From: Actinobacteria bacterium UBA3012
GTDB taxonomy: Bacteria; Actinomycetota; Actinomycetes; Nanopelagicales; Nanopelagicaceae
Assembly: GCA_002346305.1 (NCBI GenBank)
Contig: DDZI01000046.1
Span: forward strand, 1 to 7,763
Length of the DNA: 7,763 nt
Direction of reading: 5' to 3'
Below the pieces are notes generated by a model. The model did not search any database, had not been told where the DNA came from, and was given only the letters and a program-made list of their open reading frames with translations. A program made the position numbers and the translations under genes. Positions 1-6,383 of the stretch are shown in pieces. The stretch's first letter is position 1. Each line of letters opens with the position of its first letter.

Positions 1-1053
1 GACGAACCAACAAACCACTTGGATGCCGAATCCATCAACTGGTTGCGTGAGTACTTAACAAAGTATTCCGGTGGCCTAGTCGTGATTTCTCACGATGTTG
101 CCCTGATTGAAACTGTAGTAAATAAAGTTTTCTACATCGATGCCAATCGAAATGTTATTGATGTTTACAACATGGGCTGGAAGAAATATTTATTGCAACG
201 CGAAGCTGATGAGCACCGTCGCAAGAAGGAACGCGCGAATGCCGAGAAGAAGGCTGAAATCTTGCAGAAGCAGGGCGAGAAGATGCGCGCCAAGGCTTCG
301 AAGGCAACTGCCGCCCAAGGAATGTTGCGTCGTGCTGAATCCCTTATCTCTAATCTTGAAGATGTTCGTAAATCTGACAAGGTTGCAAAGCTTCGCTTCC
401 CTACCCCAGCTCCTTGTGGCAAAACCCCACTTATGGCAACTGGTTTAAGTAAGTCCTATGGTTCATTAGAAATCTTTACCGATGTCGATCTTGCAATTGA
501 TAGATCTTCTCGCGTAGTAATTCTTGGGTTAAATGGTGCCGGAAAGACAACGCTATTAAGTATTCTGGGTGGAACCAACGAATCAGATACTGGAGAAATA
601 TTGCCGGGACATGGTTTAAAAATTGGTTACTACACCCAGGAACATGAATCTCTCGATTTCGAACGAACCGTCCTTGAAAATATGCTCTCTGCTGGTGACA
701 AAATCAGCGAACAACAAGCACGTCAAACACTTGGCTCATTCTTATTCTCTGGCGACGATGTGCAAAAGCCTGTGAAGGTCCTAAGCGGTGGCGAGCGAAC
801 CAGATTGGCTCTTGCCACTCTTGTAGTCGGATCTGCAAACGTTCTCTTACTAGATGAGCCAACTAACAACTTAGATCCAGCATCACGTGATGAAATTTTA
901 GGAGCGTTAAGCGAGTATAAAGGTTCAGTTATTTTGGTCTCTCATGATGAGGGCGCGGTCATTTCACTAAAACCAGAGCGCGTTCTACTGTTACCTGATG
1001 GTGAAGAAGATTTATGGAATGACCAGTATTTAGATTTAATTATGTTGGAATAA
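1..1053 (+). CDS. ABC-F family ATPase, C-terminal part (5' end outside window)
   Basis: The reading frame is open from base 1, so the gene is truncated at the left edge and about 350 residues remain. The fragment opens on the Walker B/D-loop of the first nucleotide-binding domain (DEPTNHLD, residues 1-8), with its H-loop His at residue 31 (VISHD). A Lys/Arg/Glu/Ala-rich helical linker follows (about residues 65-130), the inter-domain linker diagnostic of ABC-F proteins. The second domain is complete: Walker A GLNGAGKTT (176-184), signature LSGGER (261-266), Walker B LLLDEPTNNLD with D285 and E286, and H315. There are no membrane segments. ABC-F proteins are soluble ATPases that mostly act on the ribosome, as translation factors or antibiotic-protection proteins, so 'transporter' would be misleading. 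The C-terminus (LPDGEEDLWNDQYLDLI) resembles a common actinobacterial ABC-F subgroup. Which subfamily it is, and whether it protects against a drug, cannot be told from this part. The stop lies 2 bp from that of the convergent apt. Confidence 0.93.
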   Translation, partial: DEPTNHLDAESINWLREYLTKYSGGLVVISHDVALIETVVNKVFYIDANRNVIDVYNMGWKKYLLQREADEHRRKKERANAEKKAEILQKQGEKMRAKASKATAAQGMLRRAESLISNLEDVRKSDKVAKLRFPTPAPCGKTPLMATGLSKSYGSLEIFTDVDLAIDRSSRVVILGLNGAGKTTLLSILGGTNESDTGEILPGHGLKIGYYTQEHESLDFERTVLENMLSAGDKISEQQARQTLGSFLFSGDDVQKPVKVLSGGERTRLALATLVVGSANVLLLDEPTNNLDPASRDEILGALSEYKGSVILVSHDEGAVISLKPERVLLLPDGEEDLWNDQYLDLIMLE

Positions 1054-1055
1054 AA

Positions 1056-1604
1056 CTAAAACTGAAAAACTGCGTCAATCCGGTGTTTTGGATGTTTACT
1101 TAATACTTTTTTGCGACCCTCCAGAAAAGGAATCTCTCCCAAAACGACAGAGCCCAAGATCTCGGCCCCAGTTAAACCCACCAAAGAAATTCCCGCGCTA
1201 AGAGTTCCACCAGTTGCTAAAACATCATCAACTATGACCACTTTATTATTAGCATCTAACTGATCTTTGTGTAACTCAAGTGAATCAAAGCCATACTCTA
1301 AGGCGTATTCAACTTGATGAATCTCTCGTGGAAGTTTCCCAGGTTTTCGAAGTAATACAAATCCCAAATTATGTCGCGCTGCAATCGCTGCTGCGAAGAC
1401 AAAGCCACGAGCTTCGAGTCCTGCAACGTGCGTAGCGCCCCTTAAAGATTTTGCCATTTCATCGACACATATCGTGAATGCATCAGCATTGGCAACAAGG
1501 GGAGTGATATCTTTAAAAATTACTCCAGGTTTTGGGTAGTCGGGAACATTCTTAATTAAAGCTTGAGCCTTTTCAAGAGAGTTTATAATTCTAGAATTTT
1601 CCAA
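1056..1604 (-). CDS. apt: Adenine phosphoribosyltransferase
   Basis: This cytosolic purine-salvage enzyme converts adenine and PRPP to AMP and pyrophosphate. The family landmarks are in order: PDYPKPGVIFKDITPL (residues 21-36), GLEARGF (62-68), RKPGKLP (86-92), the catalytic-loop region around VEYALEYG (98-105), and the PRPP-binding motif VVIVDDVLATGGT (122-134). I place the start at a TTG (bases 1604-1602), giving 182 residues, the usual Apt length. It is preceded by GAGAAGA at a suitable distance and lies 4 nt after the stop of the upstream membrane-protein gene. The frame stays open upstream to a start at 1664, but that would overlap the upstream gene by 56 nt and add a non-homologous N-terminus. 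The gene is the last of the minus-strand unit, and its stop is 2 bp from the convergent ABC-F stop. Many actinobacteria have apt between secF and relA; that context is absent here. Function is near certain; the exact start is inferred. Confidence 0.95.
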   Translation of the reverse strand: MENSRIINSLEKAQALIKNVPDYPKPGVIFKDITPLVANADAFTICVDEMAKSLRGATHVAGLEARGFVFAAAIAARHNLGFVLLRKPGKLPREIHQVEYALEYGFDSLELHKDQLDANNKVVIVDDVLATGGTLSAGISLVGLTGAEILGSVVLGEIPFLEGRKKVLSKHPKHRIDAVFQF

Positions 1605-1608
1605 TGGT

Positions 1609-1884
1609 TTAATCTTCTCGTAAAGGTTTCGGTGGCGCCGATCTGACCCAACGCCAAACCGCAAGTATTGAACAGGTTATTCCGATGAATCCTAATACCG
1701 TCCCACCAGTGCTTATGTTCGAAAGAATTAAAGGGCCACTTATTGAGGAAGCCATGATTGAGACCGGGAGAATGAAGAAGATATGCCAACGCTGGCGCTT
1801 CATGAAAGTTAAGACCAAAGCAAGTGGCGCCAGGATTGCAGGGAAAAAGAGAATCATGGCAACCAATAGCGCTAAATCTTCCAT
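1609..1884 (-). CDS. Small three-helix membrane protein of unknown function
   Basis: I do not recognise a family. The 91-residue product has three hydrophobic stretches: about residues 4-27, 34-54 and 60-79. A basic loop (KRQRW, 29-33) separates the first two, and the charged tail ends in PPKPLRED. The first two segments contain prolines. It is probably an integral inner-membrane protein with the basic loop on the cytoplasmic side. The ATG at 1884 is chosen, but in-frame GTG codons at 1893 and 1896 are possible. An AGGAAGG purine run at 1903-1897 fits GTG 1893 (6-nt spacing from AGGA) about as well as it fits the ATG. The gene begins roughly 25-35 bp after the quinone oxidoreductase stop and ends 4 nt before the apt TTG. 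The bases encoding its last residues (RED) also supply the Shine-Dalgarno-like sequence for apt, which suggests translational coupling. A link to adenine salvage is only positional. Confidence 0.7.
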   Translation of the reverse strand: MEDLALLVAMILFFPAILAPLALVLTFMKRQRWHIFFILPVSIMASSISGPLILSNISTGGTVLGFIGITCSILAVWRWVRSAPPKPLRED

Positions 1885-1918
1885 CGGAACCACCACCCTT
1901 CCTGTCTTTAATTAAATC

Positions 1919-2890
1919 CTATTCTGTCGTGAAGGCCAATTTACCGCCAGCCATGCCACTTTCAAGCAGACGGTGCGCTTGGGCTGCTTCCTCAAAAGTA
2001 AAGGTTTGAATTGCGGTGAGTTCTAAAGCCCCAGAAAGAAGTGCGCTTACAAGATCATTAATACGTTCTTTCTTCTCTGCAAAGGTCGGTATGAAATCCG
2101 AAAGTGTTGGACGAGAAAGGTAGATCGAGTTTCTGGTCAAAGTTAGAGGATTAATTGGATCAACGGGTCCACTAGCAGCACCATAGAGAACCATGTCTCC
2201 TCTTCGGCCTACGAGTTCTATTGTTTGATTAAATGTTTCTCTTCCGACGCTGTCATAGACAACATTTACTCCTAAGCCTTTGGTTAAATTCGATACCCGT
2301 TCTTTCATCTCTGTATAGGTGCAGGCATGTTCGAAATCCAATTTCTTCAGGCGCTCTATTTTTTCATGACTGGAGGTCACTGGAATTACGCGAGCGCCGG
2401 CAAGTCTTAAAAGCTGAATTAATACAGAGCCAACACCGCCAGAGGCTGCTGTGACTAAAGCGGTCGTTTTTGATGAAGCTACGTGTGAGGATGTGGCGAG
2501 GAAGTGGGCCGTTAAACCTTGTAAGAGTAGAGGTAACAACGTCTCTGAAGAGATACTTACTGGTAATGGGATCAATTGATCTTCGTTTAGGGTTAAAAAT
2601 TCTGCGTAAGATTTTGTACCGCCAGCCCAGCCAACTCGATCGCCAACTTTAAAATTTTGAAGTGGGACTGAACTTTCCAAAATCGTACCGATGCCCTCGA
2701 CGCCAAGAATCCCAGGGAAGTTCATCGGTCTTTCTCCGCGGCGTTGATAAATGTCAAAGAAATTGATTCCAGCAAGTTCAACGCGAATTAAGAGTTGTTC
2801 ACCAGAGGTATTTGAAGAGACCGGGCGTGGAAACTCTTCGACTATAAGTTGATCCGCTGATCCAACCGCCGATATGGAAATTGCCCGCAC
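1919..2890 (-). CDS. Zinc-independent quinone oxidoreductase-type MDR enzyme (NADPH-dependent)
   Basis: This 323-residue medium-chain dehydrogenase/reductase is of the quinone oxidoreductase (QOR) class. The N-terminal catalytic domain carries GINFFDIYQRRG (41-52), matching the QOR pattern, then GVEGIGTI (63-70) and VGDRVGW (82-88). The cofactor-binding Rossmann segment is TAASGGVGSVLIQLLRLAGA (147-166). The cysteine ligands of zinc-dependent alcohol dehydrogenases are absent, so it should be zinc-free and reduce quinones or activated enones with NADPH. The substrate cannot be told. The start is GTG; the upstream sequence has AGGATGGGG, and no other in-frame start lies close by. The stop (TAG) is followed within about 35 bp by the small membrane-protein gene on the same strand. 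The tRNA-Leu gene ends 39 bp upstream in the same orientation, with no obvious terminator between them, so the mRNA may start at the tRNA promoter or at a weak promoter in the gap. Confidence 0.93.
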   Translation of the reverse strand: MRAISISAVGSADQLIVEEFPRPVSSNTSGEQLLIRVELAGINFFDIYQRRGERPMNFPGILGVEGIGTILESSVPLQNFKVGDRVGWAGGTKSYAEFLTLNEDQLIPLPVSISSETLLPLLLQGLTAHFLATSSHVASSKTTALVTAASGGVGSVLIQLLRLAGARVIPVTSSHEKIERLKKLDFEHACTYTEMKERVSNLTKGLGVNVVYDSVGRETFNQTIELVGRRGDMVLYGAASGPVDPINPLTLTRNSIYLSRPTLSDFIPTFAEKKERINDLVSALLSGALELTAIQTFTFEEAAQAHRLLESGMAGGKLAFTTE

Positions 2891-2929
2891 AAAGACCCCA
2901 TCCTGGATATGTTGTTTTTTGGTTAACTC

Positions 2930-3016
2930 TGGTGACCGAACGGGGACTTGAACCCCGAATCCCTTGCGAGAACTAGCACCTCAAGCTAGCGCGTCTGCCA
3001 ATTCCGCCACCCGGTC
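2930..3016 (-). tRNA. tRNA-Leu (anticodon GAG), CCA encoded
   Basis: On the minus strand a complete class II tRNA folds by eye. The acceptor stem is GACCGGG (3016-3010) with TTCGGTC: five Watson-Crick and two G-U pairs. The discriminator is A, and CCA is encoded at 2932-2930. The D-arm region contains GGCGGAATTGGCAGACGC. The anticodon stem is CTAGC/GCTAG with loop TTGAGGT, giving anticodon GAG at 2982-2980, which decodes CUC and CUU leucine codons. The long variable arm (TCTC-GCAA-GGGA) and the T-arm CGGGG-TTCAAGT-CCCCG complete it. Length is 87 nt including CCA. The gene heads the minus-strand unit and is divergent from the M20 peptidase. Confidence 0.97.
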
Positions 3017-3053
3017 AGGTGATGTCCAGCGATCTCCGCCGATCTGTAGAGAT

Positions 3054-3083
3054 AGCCTACCAAAATCACTCTTTAGAGTTCAA
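3054..3083 (-). promoter_or_regulatory. Possible promoter of tRNA-Leu
   Basis: On the minus strand, TTGAAC (3083-3078) and TAGGCT (3059-3054) are separated by 18 bp and resemble weak -35 and -10 boxes (4/6 and 3/6 matches). A start near 3047 would give a leader of about 30 nt before the mature tRNA 5' end at 3016. This is consensus matching only. The boxes lie in the same short segment that must hold the divergent control region of the M20 peptidase gene. Confidence 0.3.
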
Positions 3084-3102
3084 AGTGGGGGAGAATAGCC
3101 AA

Positions 3103-4416
3103 ATGCGAAGCACTGACTACGAGCAACTTGAGAAAGATGTTGTAAACATCTGTCAAGAATTGATCCAAATCCCAAGCGTCAACTTTGGTGAAGGAAATGG
3201 GAATGAAAAAGAAATTGCGATTTATGTCAGTGATTTCCTTACTGGATGCGGAATAGCAAACCAAATTATTGATAGTGCGCCAAATCGCTCCAATGTAATA
3301 GCGCGAATAAATGGTGCAGATCGCAATCGTCCCGCTCTAGTTCTCCATGGACATTTAGATACGGTGCCAGCTAACGCCGAAGATTGGAAACACGATCCTT
3401 GGTCAGGTGAAATTATTGACGGAGAAATTTGGGGTCGTGGAGCGGTTGACATGAAAGACATGGACGCAATGATCTTGGCTGTCGTTGCTGATTGGAAACG
3501 ATCTGGATTCATACCTCCGCGAGATATTGTCTTGGCATTTTTTGCAGATGAGGAAGCAGGTTCACTTTTTGGATCAAGGTGGTTAGTGAAAAATAGGCCT
3601 GAACTTTTCGAGAATTGCTCAGAAGCCATTTCAGAAGTTGGTGGTTTTTCCGCAACGTTGCCAAATGGAAAACGGTTTTACCTTATTGAAAATGCTGAAA
3701 AAGGTTTTCATTGGATGCGCTTGATCTCTGAAGGAACTGCTGGTCATGGATCGATGATTAATTTAGAGAATGCGATCACTGCTCTTAGTGAGAGTGTGGC
3801 CCGAATTGGTACATATGAATGGCCGATTCGACAGACTAATACGGTTAACTTTTTCTTAGGTAAAGTCGCAGAAGCTTGCAATCTACAATACGACCCTAAA
3901 CATCCAGAAAAGATCGTCGCGCAACTTGGTTCGATGGCGAGAATGATTGGCGCTACGACAAGAAATACAGCGAATCCAACAATGCTTCAATCCGGTTACA
4001 AAGCAAATGTAATCCCACAAACCGCATCTGCGGTTATTGATGGAAGATTTTTGCCAGGGTATGAGGATGAATTCATGTCAACGATGCATTCACTATTAAA
4101 TGAAGGCGTAAGAATTGAAACAATCGCAACTGATGCAGCGCTCGAATTTCCTTTTGAAGGGAAATTAGTAGACGCTATGTGTGCCGCAATTATTTCTGAG
4201 GATCCAGAGGGAATACCGGTTCCTTATTGCATGAGCGGTGGAACCGATAACAAAGCCTTGGCACTTTTGGGTATCACCGGTTTTGGTTTTGCCCCATTGA
4301 AACTTCCCCCAGATTTGGATTTTATGTCTTTATTCCATGGGATTAATGAGCGAGTTCCAGTCAGTTCTCTCAAATTCGGTGTTCGAGTCTTAGATAAGTT
4401 CTTGCAAAACTGTTAG
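3103..4416 (+). CDS. M20-family zinc metallopeptidase (ArgE/DapE/carboxypeptidase-like)
   Basis: This 437-residue cytosolic enzyme is predicted to hydrolyse short peptides or N-acyl amino acids with two zinc ions. Metal and catalytic residues are in place: HGHLD with H84 and D86, GRGAVDMKDM with bridging D116, ADEEAG with catalytic E150 and metal ligand E151, E178 in SEVGG, and H412 in FHGINERV. The dimerisation-domain motif TAGHGS (212-217) is also present. The substrate is not determined; in actinobacteria this lineage is usually annotated as dipeptidase or M20/M25/M40 hydrolase. I choose the ATG at 3103 because GGGGGAG (3086-3092) lies 10 nt upstream and family homology begins soon after it. 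The frame remains open upstream to 3019, but that segment would read through the tRNA promoter region and looks non-homologous. The stop is 3 bp from the convergent DUF5703 stop, leaving no room for a separate terminator. Confidence 0.92.
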   Translation: MRSTDYEQLEKDVVNICQELIQIPSVNFGEGNGNEKEIAIYVSDFLTGCGIANQIIDSAPNRSNVIARINGADRNRPALVLHGHLDTVPANAEDWKHDPWSGEIIDGEIWGRGAVDMKDMDAMILAVVADWKRSGFIPPRDIVLAFFADEEAGSLFGSRWLVKNRPELFENCSEAISEVGGFSATLPNGKRFYLIENAEKGFHWMRLISEGTAGHGSMINLENAITALSESVARIGTYEWPIRQTNTVNFFLGKVAEACNLQYDPKHPEKIVAQLGSMARMIGATTRNTANPTMLQSGYKANVIPQTASAVIDGRFLPGYEDEFMSTMHSLLNEGVRIETIATDAALEFPFEGKLVDAMCAAIISEDPEGIPVPYCMSGGTDNKALALLGITGFGFAPLKLPPDLDFMSLFHGINERVPVSSLKFGVRVLDKFLQNC

Positions 4417-4419
4417 TGC

Positions 4420-4647
4420 TTAATTCGCCAATGAAAGTTGAGGCTTAATAACCCGGCGCCGCAGAGTCACCAAATGTCTGCCATCTGGGTAAATTCGAAC
4501 TCGATCTAAAACCCAACTTCCTAATTCAGCACGCTCCACCAGCATCGAGCGAACCACATTGATTTTCATGCCTTTTGGAATTTGTATCGTTTGGTATTCA
4601 TAGGAGTTTGTTGGATGAATTTCAATCGCCTGCCTCAGAAATGTCAT
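4420..4647 (-). CDS. DUF5703 family protein
   Basis: This small (75-residue) soluble protein matches what I recall of the actinobacterial DUF5703 family: YEYQTIQIPKG near residues 16-26, ERAELGSWVLDRVRIYPDGR (38-57), and a basic end LRRRVIKP. The Trp at 45 and the RIYPDGR block are the hallmark. No function is known. The ATG at 4647 lies inside the upstream aldo/keto reductase gene (26-nt overlap), with no good Shine-Dalgarno sequence before it. A GAGG run lies 6 nt before an in-frame ATT (residue 8), so the true start could be non-canonical and the protein 68 residues; homology begins only after that point either way. The family is commonly found beside an aldo/keto reductase or M20 peptidase in actinobacteria, as here. 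Confidence 0.85.
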   Translation of the reverse strand: MTFLRQAIEIHPTNSYEYQTIQIPKGMKINVVRSMLVERAELGSWVLDRVRIYPDGRHLVTLRRRVIKPQLSLAN

Positions 4648-5569
4648 TTAAAGCTGAGCGAACAAGATCTGGCAAAACCAAATCGTTTGATCGCAGAGCC
4701 CCGCGTAGTTGCGCAGAGGTACGAGCCCCAATGATCGCACTTGATATTCCCGGTGCGTCTCTAACCCAACTTAAAGCAATCTCAAGCGGTGCTGCTCCTA
4801 AACCATCTGCAGCAGTAGTAACCGCAGTAACGATTTGTTTAGAGCGAGCATCAAGATAATTTGCAACAAAAGGACCAAGGTGGGGACTTGCTCCTCGCGA
4901 ATCAGCCGGTATTCCATTTTGATATTTGCCAGTAAGAACTCCACGTCCCAGTGGGGACCAAGCCAAAACACCGACTCCAAGGTTTTGAGAGCATGGCAGT
5001 ACTTCTTTTTCGATTTTTCGATTTAGTAATGAGTATTCATTGTGAGTTGCACAGATTTCAGCTCGCCCGGCTCCGGTTGCTGCGCTTTGCAATGTTATTG
5101 CACGAGCACTCTGCCATCCTGATAAATTTGAAATTCCAACGTATCTGACTCGACCGGAATTAACGGCAATATCCATGGCTGAAAGTGTTTCTTCTAGCCG
5201 TACTGTCGGATCCCAAGCATGTATCTGCCATAAATCTACATAAGTGGTCCGCAATCTTTTTAATGATTCATCAAGGTCTCGCAAGAGAGCCCCTCGAGAA
5301 TTGTCAATTTCTCGACCTACAATTCCGGCTTTAGTTGCAATAACTACTTCTTCACGCGGAATCATGGTTCCAATTAGTCCACCAATAACTCTTTCACTAT
5401 CTCCATCACAATAACTTGCAGCTGTATCTATAAAGGTGCCACCGGATTCAGAAAAAATCCTAAGTTGTTCAGCTGCTTCATGTTCATCGGTATCGCGTCC
5501 CCAAGTCATGGTGCCAAGTCCAATAGCAGAGACGCGTAATCCACTATTGCCTAGTTGTCTTTGTTCCAC
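4622..5569 (-). CDS. Aldo/keto reductase
   Basis: This 315-residue protein with a TIM-barrel fold is predicted to reduce aldehydes or ketones using NADPH in the cytosol. The catalytic tetrad is complete: D48 (FIDTA), Y53 (ASY), K80 (ATK) and H117 (QIH). The N-terminus LGNSGLRVSAIGLGTMTWG, the GISNLSGWQ segment (145-153) and the cofactor-binding end around IIGARTSAQL (279-288) are standard. The physiological substrate is unknown. The start is GTG at 5569, supported by AGAGGT (5583-5578) 8 nt upstream. The gene is divergent from the phosphatase gene across 109 bp and overlaps the downstream DUF5703 start by 26 nt, so the two are probably co-transcribed. Family membership is firm; substrate-level naming is not possible. 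Confidence 0.95.
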   Translation of the reverse strand: MEQRQLGNSGLRVSAIGLGTMTWGRDTDEHEAAEQLRIFSESGGTFIDTAASYCDGDSERVIGGLIGTMIPREEVVIATKAGIVGREIDNSRGALLRDLDESLKRLRTTYVDLWQIHAWDPTVRLEETLSAMDIAVNSGRVRYVGISNLSGWQSARAITLQSAATGAGRAEICATHNEYSLLNRKIEKEVLPCSQNLGVGVLAWSPLGRGVLTGKYQNGIPADSRGASPHLGPFVANYLDARSKQIVTAVTTAADGLGAAPLEIALSWVRDAPGISSAIIGARTSAQLRGALRSNDLVLPDLVRSALNDISEAGD

Positions 5570-5678
5570 TTGCTGACACCTCTTTTAATTGTTCTAATTA
5601 CGACTACCACTCTATTTAGGTTCGGCCATTTGGGAAGTTTTCGGCTAACCTCTCCGGAGGGTATCTAAGGGAGGCTAG
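5570..5678. promoter_or_regulatory. Divergent intergenic region between aldo/keto reductase and the mshC-linked unit
   Basis: This 109-bp gap must hold the promoters for both directions. I see no convincing -35/-10 pair. TAACCT (5646-5651) could be a plus-strand -10 box, but no good -35 lies 17-18 bp upstream. It also contains the 8-bp palindrome CTCCGGAG (5652-5659), and GGGAGG (5669-5674) as Shine-Dalgarno sequence for the phosphatase TTG. On the minus strand AGAGGT (5583-5578) serves the reductase. Confidence 0.5.
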
Positions 5679-5682
5679 TTGG
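5641..5682 (+). promoter_or_regulatory. Possible hairpin covering the ribosome binding site and TTG start of the phosphatase gene
   Basis: Bases 5641-5652 can pair with 5671-5682: eight Watson-Crick pairs, three G-U pairs and one A-C mismatch, with an 18-nt loop. The 3' arm contains most of GGGAGG (5669-5674) and the TTG start (5679-5681), so folding would hide the initiation site. This holds only if transcription starts upstream of 5641, which is unknown. Confidence 0.3.
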
Positions 5683-6383
5683 CAAGCATTATTTTGGTCC
5701 GACACTCAAGAAGTACTGCAAATACTGCAGGAGTTCTTGCCGGCCAAGCCCCAGGCATCTCTCTCGATGAAACTGGCTTTGCTCAAGCAGAAGGGTTAAT
5801 TGATCGCATCGGGGATGTCCTCATTAGCCGCGTAATCTCGAGCCCGCTACAAAGATGTATTGAAACTATCTCCCCTTGGCAAAAAAAATATGGGAAATCC
5901 AAAATTGAAATTGATGAGAGTTTTATTGAATCAGATTATGGAAGTTGGACGGGGCAGAAGTTAAACGAATTGGCGAAAGAACCTTTGTGGAAAGAAGTGC
6001 AGAAAGAACCATCATCAGTGACTTTTCCCGAAGGTGAAAGTTTTAAAGCAATGTTCGCCAGAGTTTCAACTGGTTTAGATTCAATCATTAAGACATTAGC
6101 GGAGAACGACAATGTAATCGTTGTTAGCCATGGAGATATCATCAAGTTGGCGATAGCCAAGATCTTAGATTTACCGATCGACAATTTTCAAAAACTAGTG
6201 ATCGATCCAGCGTCGATCTCTATTGTGAAGGTTGAGAATTCAGAGGATTCAGAGGATACAGAGCACTCCAAAAGAACTGCGTTGATTTCAATGAATGAAT
6301 CTGGAACTCCATTAAGTAAGTTGCTAGAAAATAAGGAGTTGGCGGGACTTGGTGGCGGTAAAGGTGATGGGGGCGGAGCATGA
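5679..6383 (+). CDS. Histidine phosphatase superfamily protein, MSMEG_4193 family
   Basis: This 234-residue cytosolic protein belongs to the phosphoglycerate mutase-like histidine phosphatases. The catalytic set is present: R8-H9 in LVRHSRSTANTAGVLAG (phosphorylated His 9), R59 in SSPLQRC, E84 in FIESDYGSWTG (likely proton donor), and H151 in SHGD. The third motif position is Ser (RHS) where RHG is usual. The N-terminal block and the Gly-rich end (LGGGKGDGGGA) match the actinobacterial MSMEG_4193 family, annotated 'probable phosphomutase'; the real substrate is unknown. The TTG start puts the first motif at the family's usual distance from the N-terminus and has GGGAGG 4 nt upstream. Residues 186-195 are an acidic low-complexity insert encoded by a 9-nt tandem repeat. 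The stop overlaps the DUF3090 start (ATGA). It heads the unit leading to mshC, so a role near mycothiol metabolism is a fair inference. Confidence 0.9.
   Translation: MASIILVRHSRSTANTAGVLAGQAPGISLDETGFAQAEGLIDRIGDVLISRVISSPLQRCIETISPWQKKYGKSKIEIDESFIESDYGSWTGQKLNELAKEPLWKEVQKEPSSVTFPEGESFKAMFARVSTGLDSIIKTLAENDNVIVVSHGDIIKLAIAKILDLPIDNFQKLVIDPASISIVKVENSEDSEDTEHSKRTALISMNESGTPLSKLLENKELAGLGGGKGDGGGA
6234..6260 (+). repeat. Three tandem 9-nt units inside the phosphatase gene
   Basis: GAGAATTCA, GAGGATTCA and GAGGATACA follow each other, differing by one base at each step, and a further GAG follows. They encode ENS-EDS-EDT-E, a short acidic stretch after the last catalytic motif. The unit keeps the frame, so gain or loss would change length by three residues. 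Confidence 0.8.

Noticed and set aside
1..1053. ABC transporter subunit or antibiotic resistance gene
   Set aside because: The architecture is ABC-F (two domains with a charged linker and no membrane partner). Resistance cannot be claimed from the visible part.
1824..2009. Plus-strand open frame across the small membrane protein and quinone oxidoreductase
   Set aside because: It has no family resemblance and lies opposite two better supported genes; it is a shadow frame.
3019..3102. N-terminal extension of the M20 peptidase to an ATG at 3019
   Set aside because: It runs through the short region needed for tRNA-Leu transcription and looks unlike the family, while the ATG at 3103 has a strong GGGGGAG ribosome site.
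3222..3629. 135-residue minus-strand open frame inside the M20 peptidase gene
   Set aside because: It is antisense to conserved catalytic motifs and has a Ser/Ala/Pro-rich composition typical of shadow frames.
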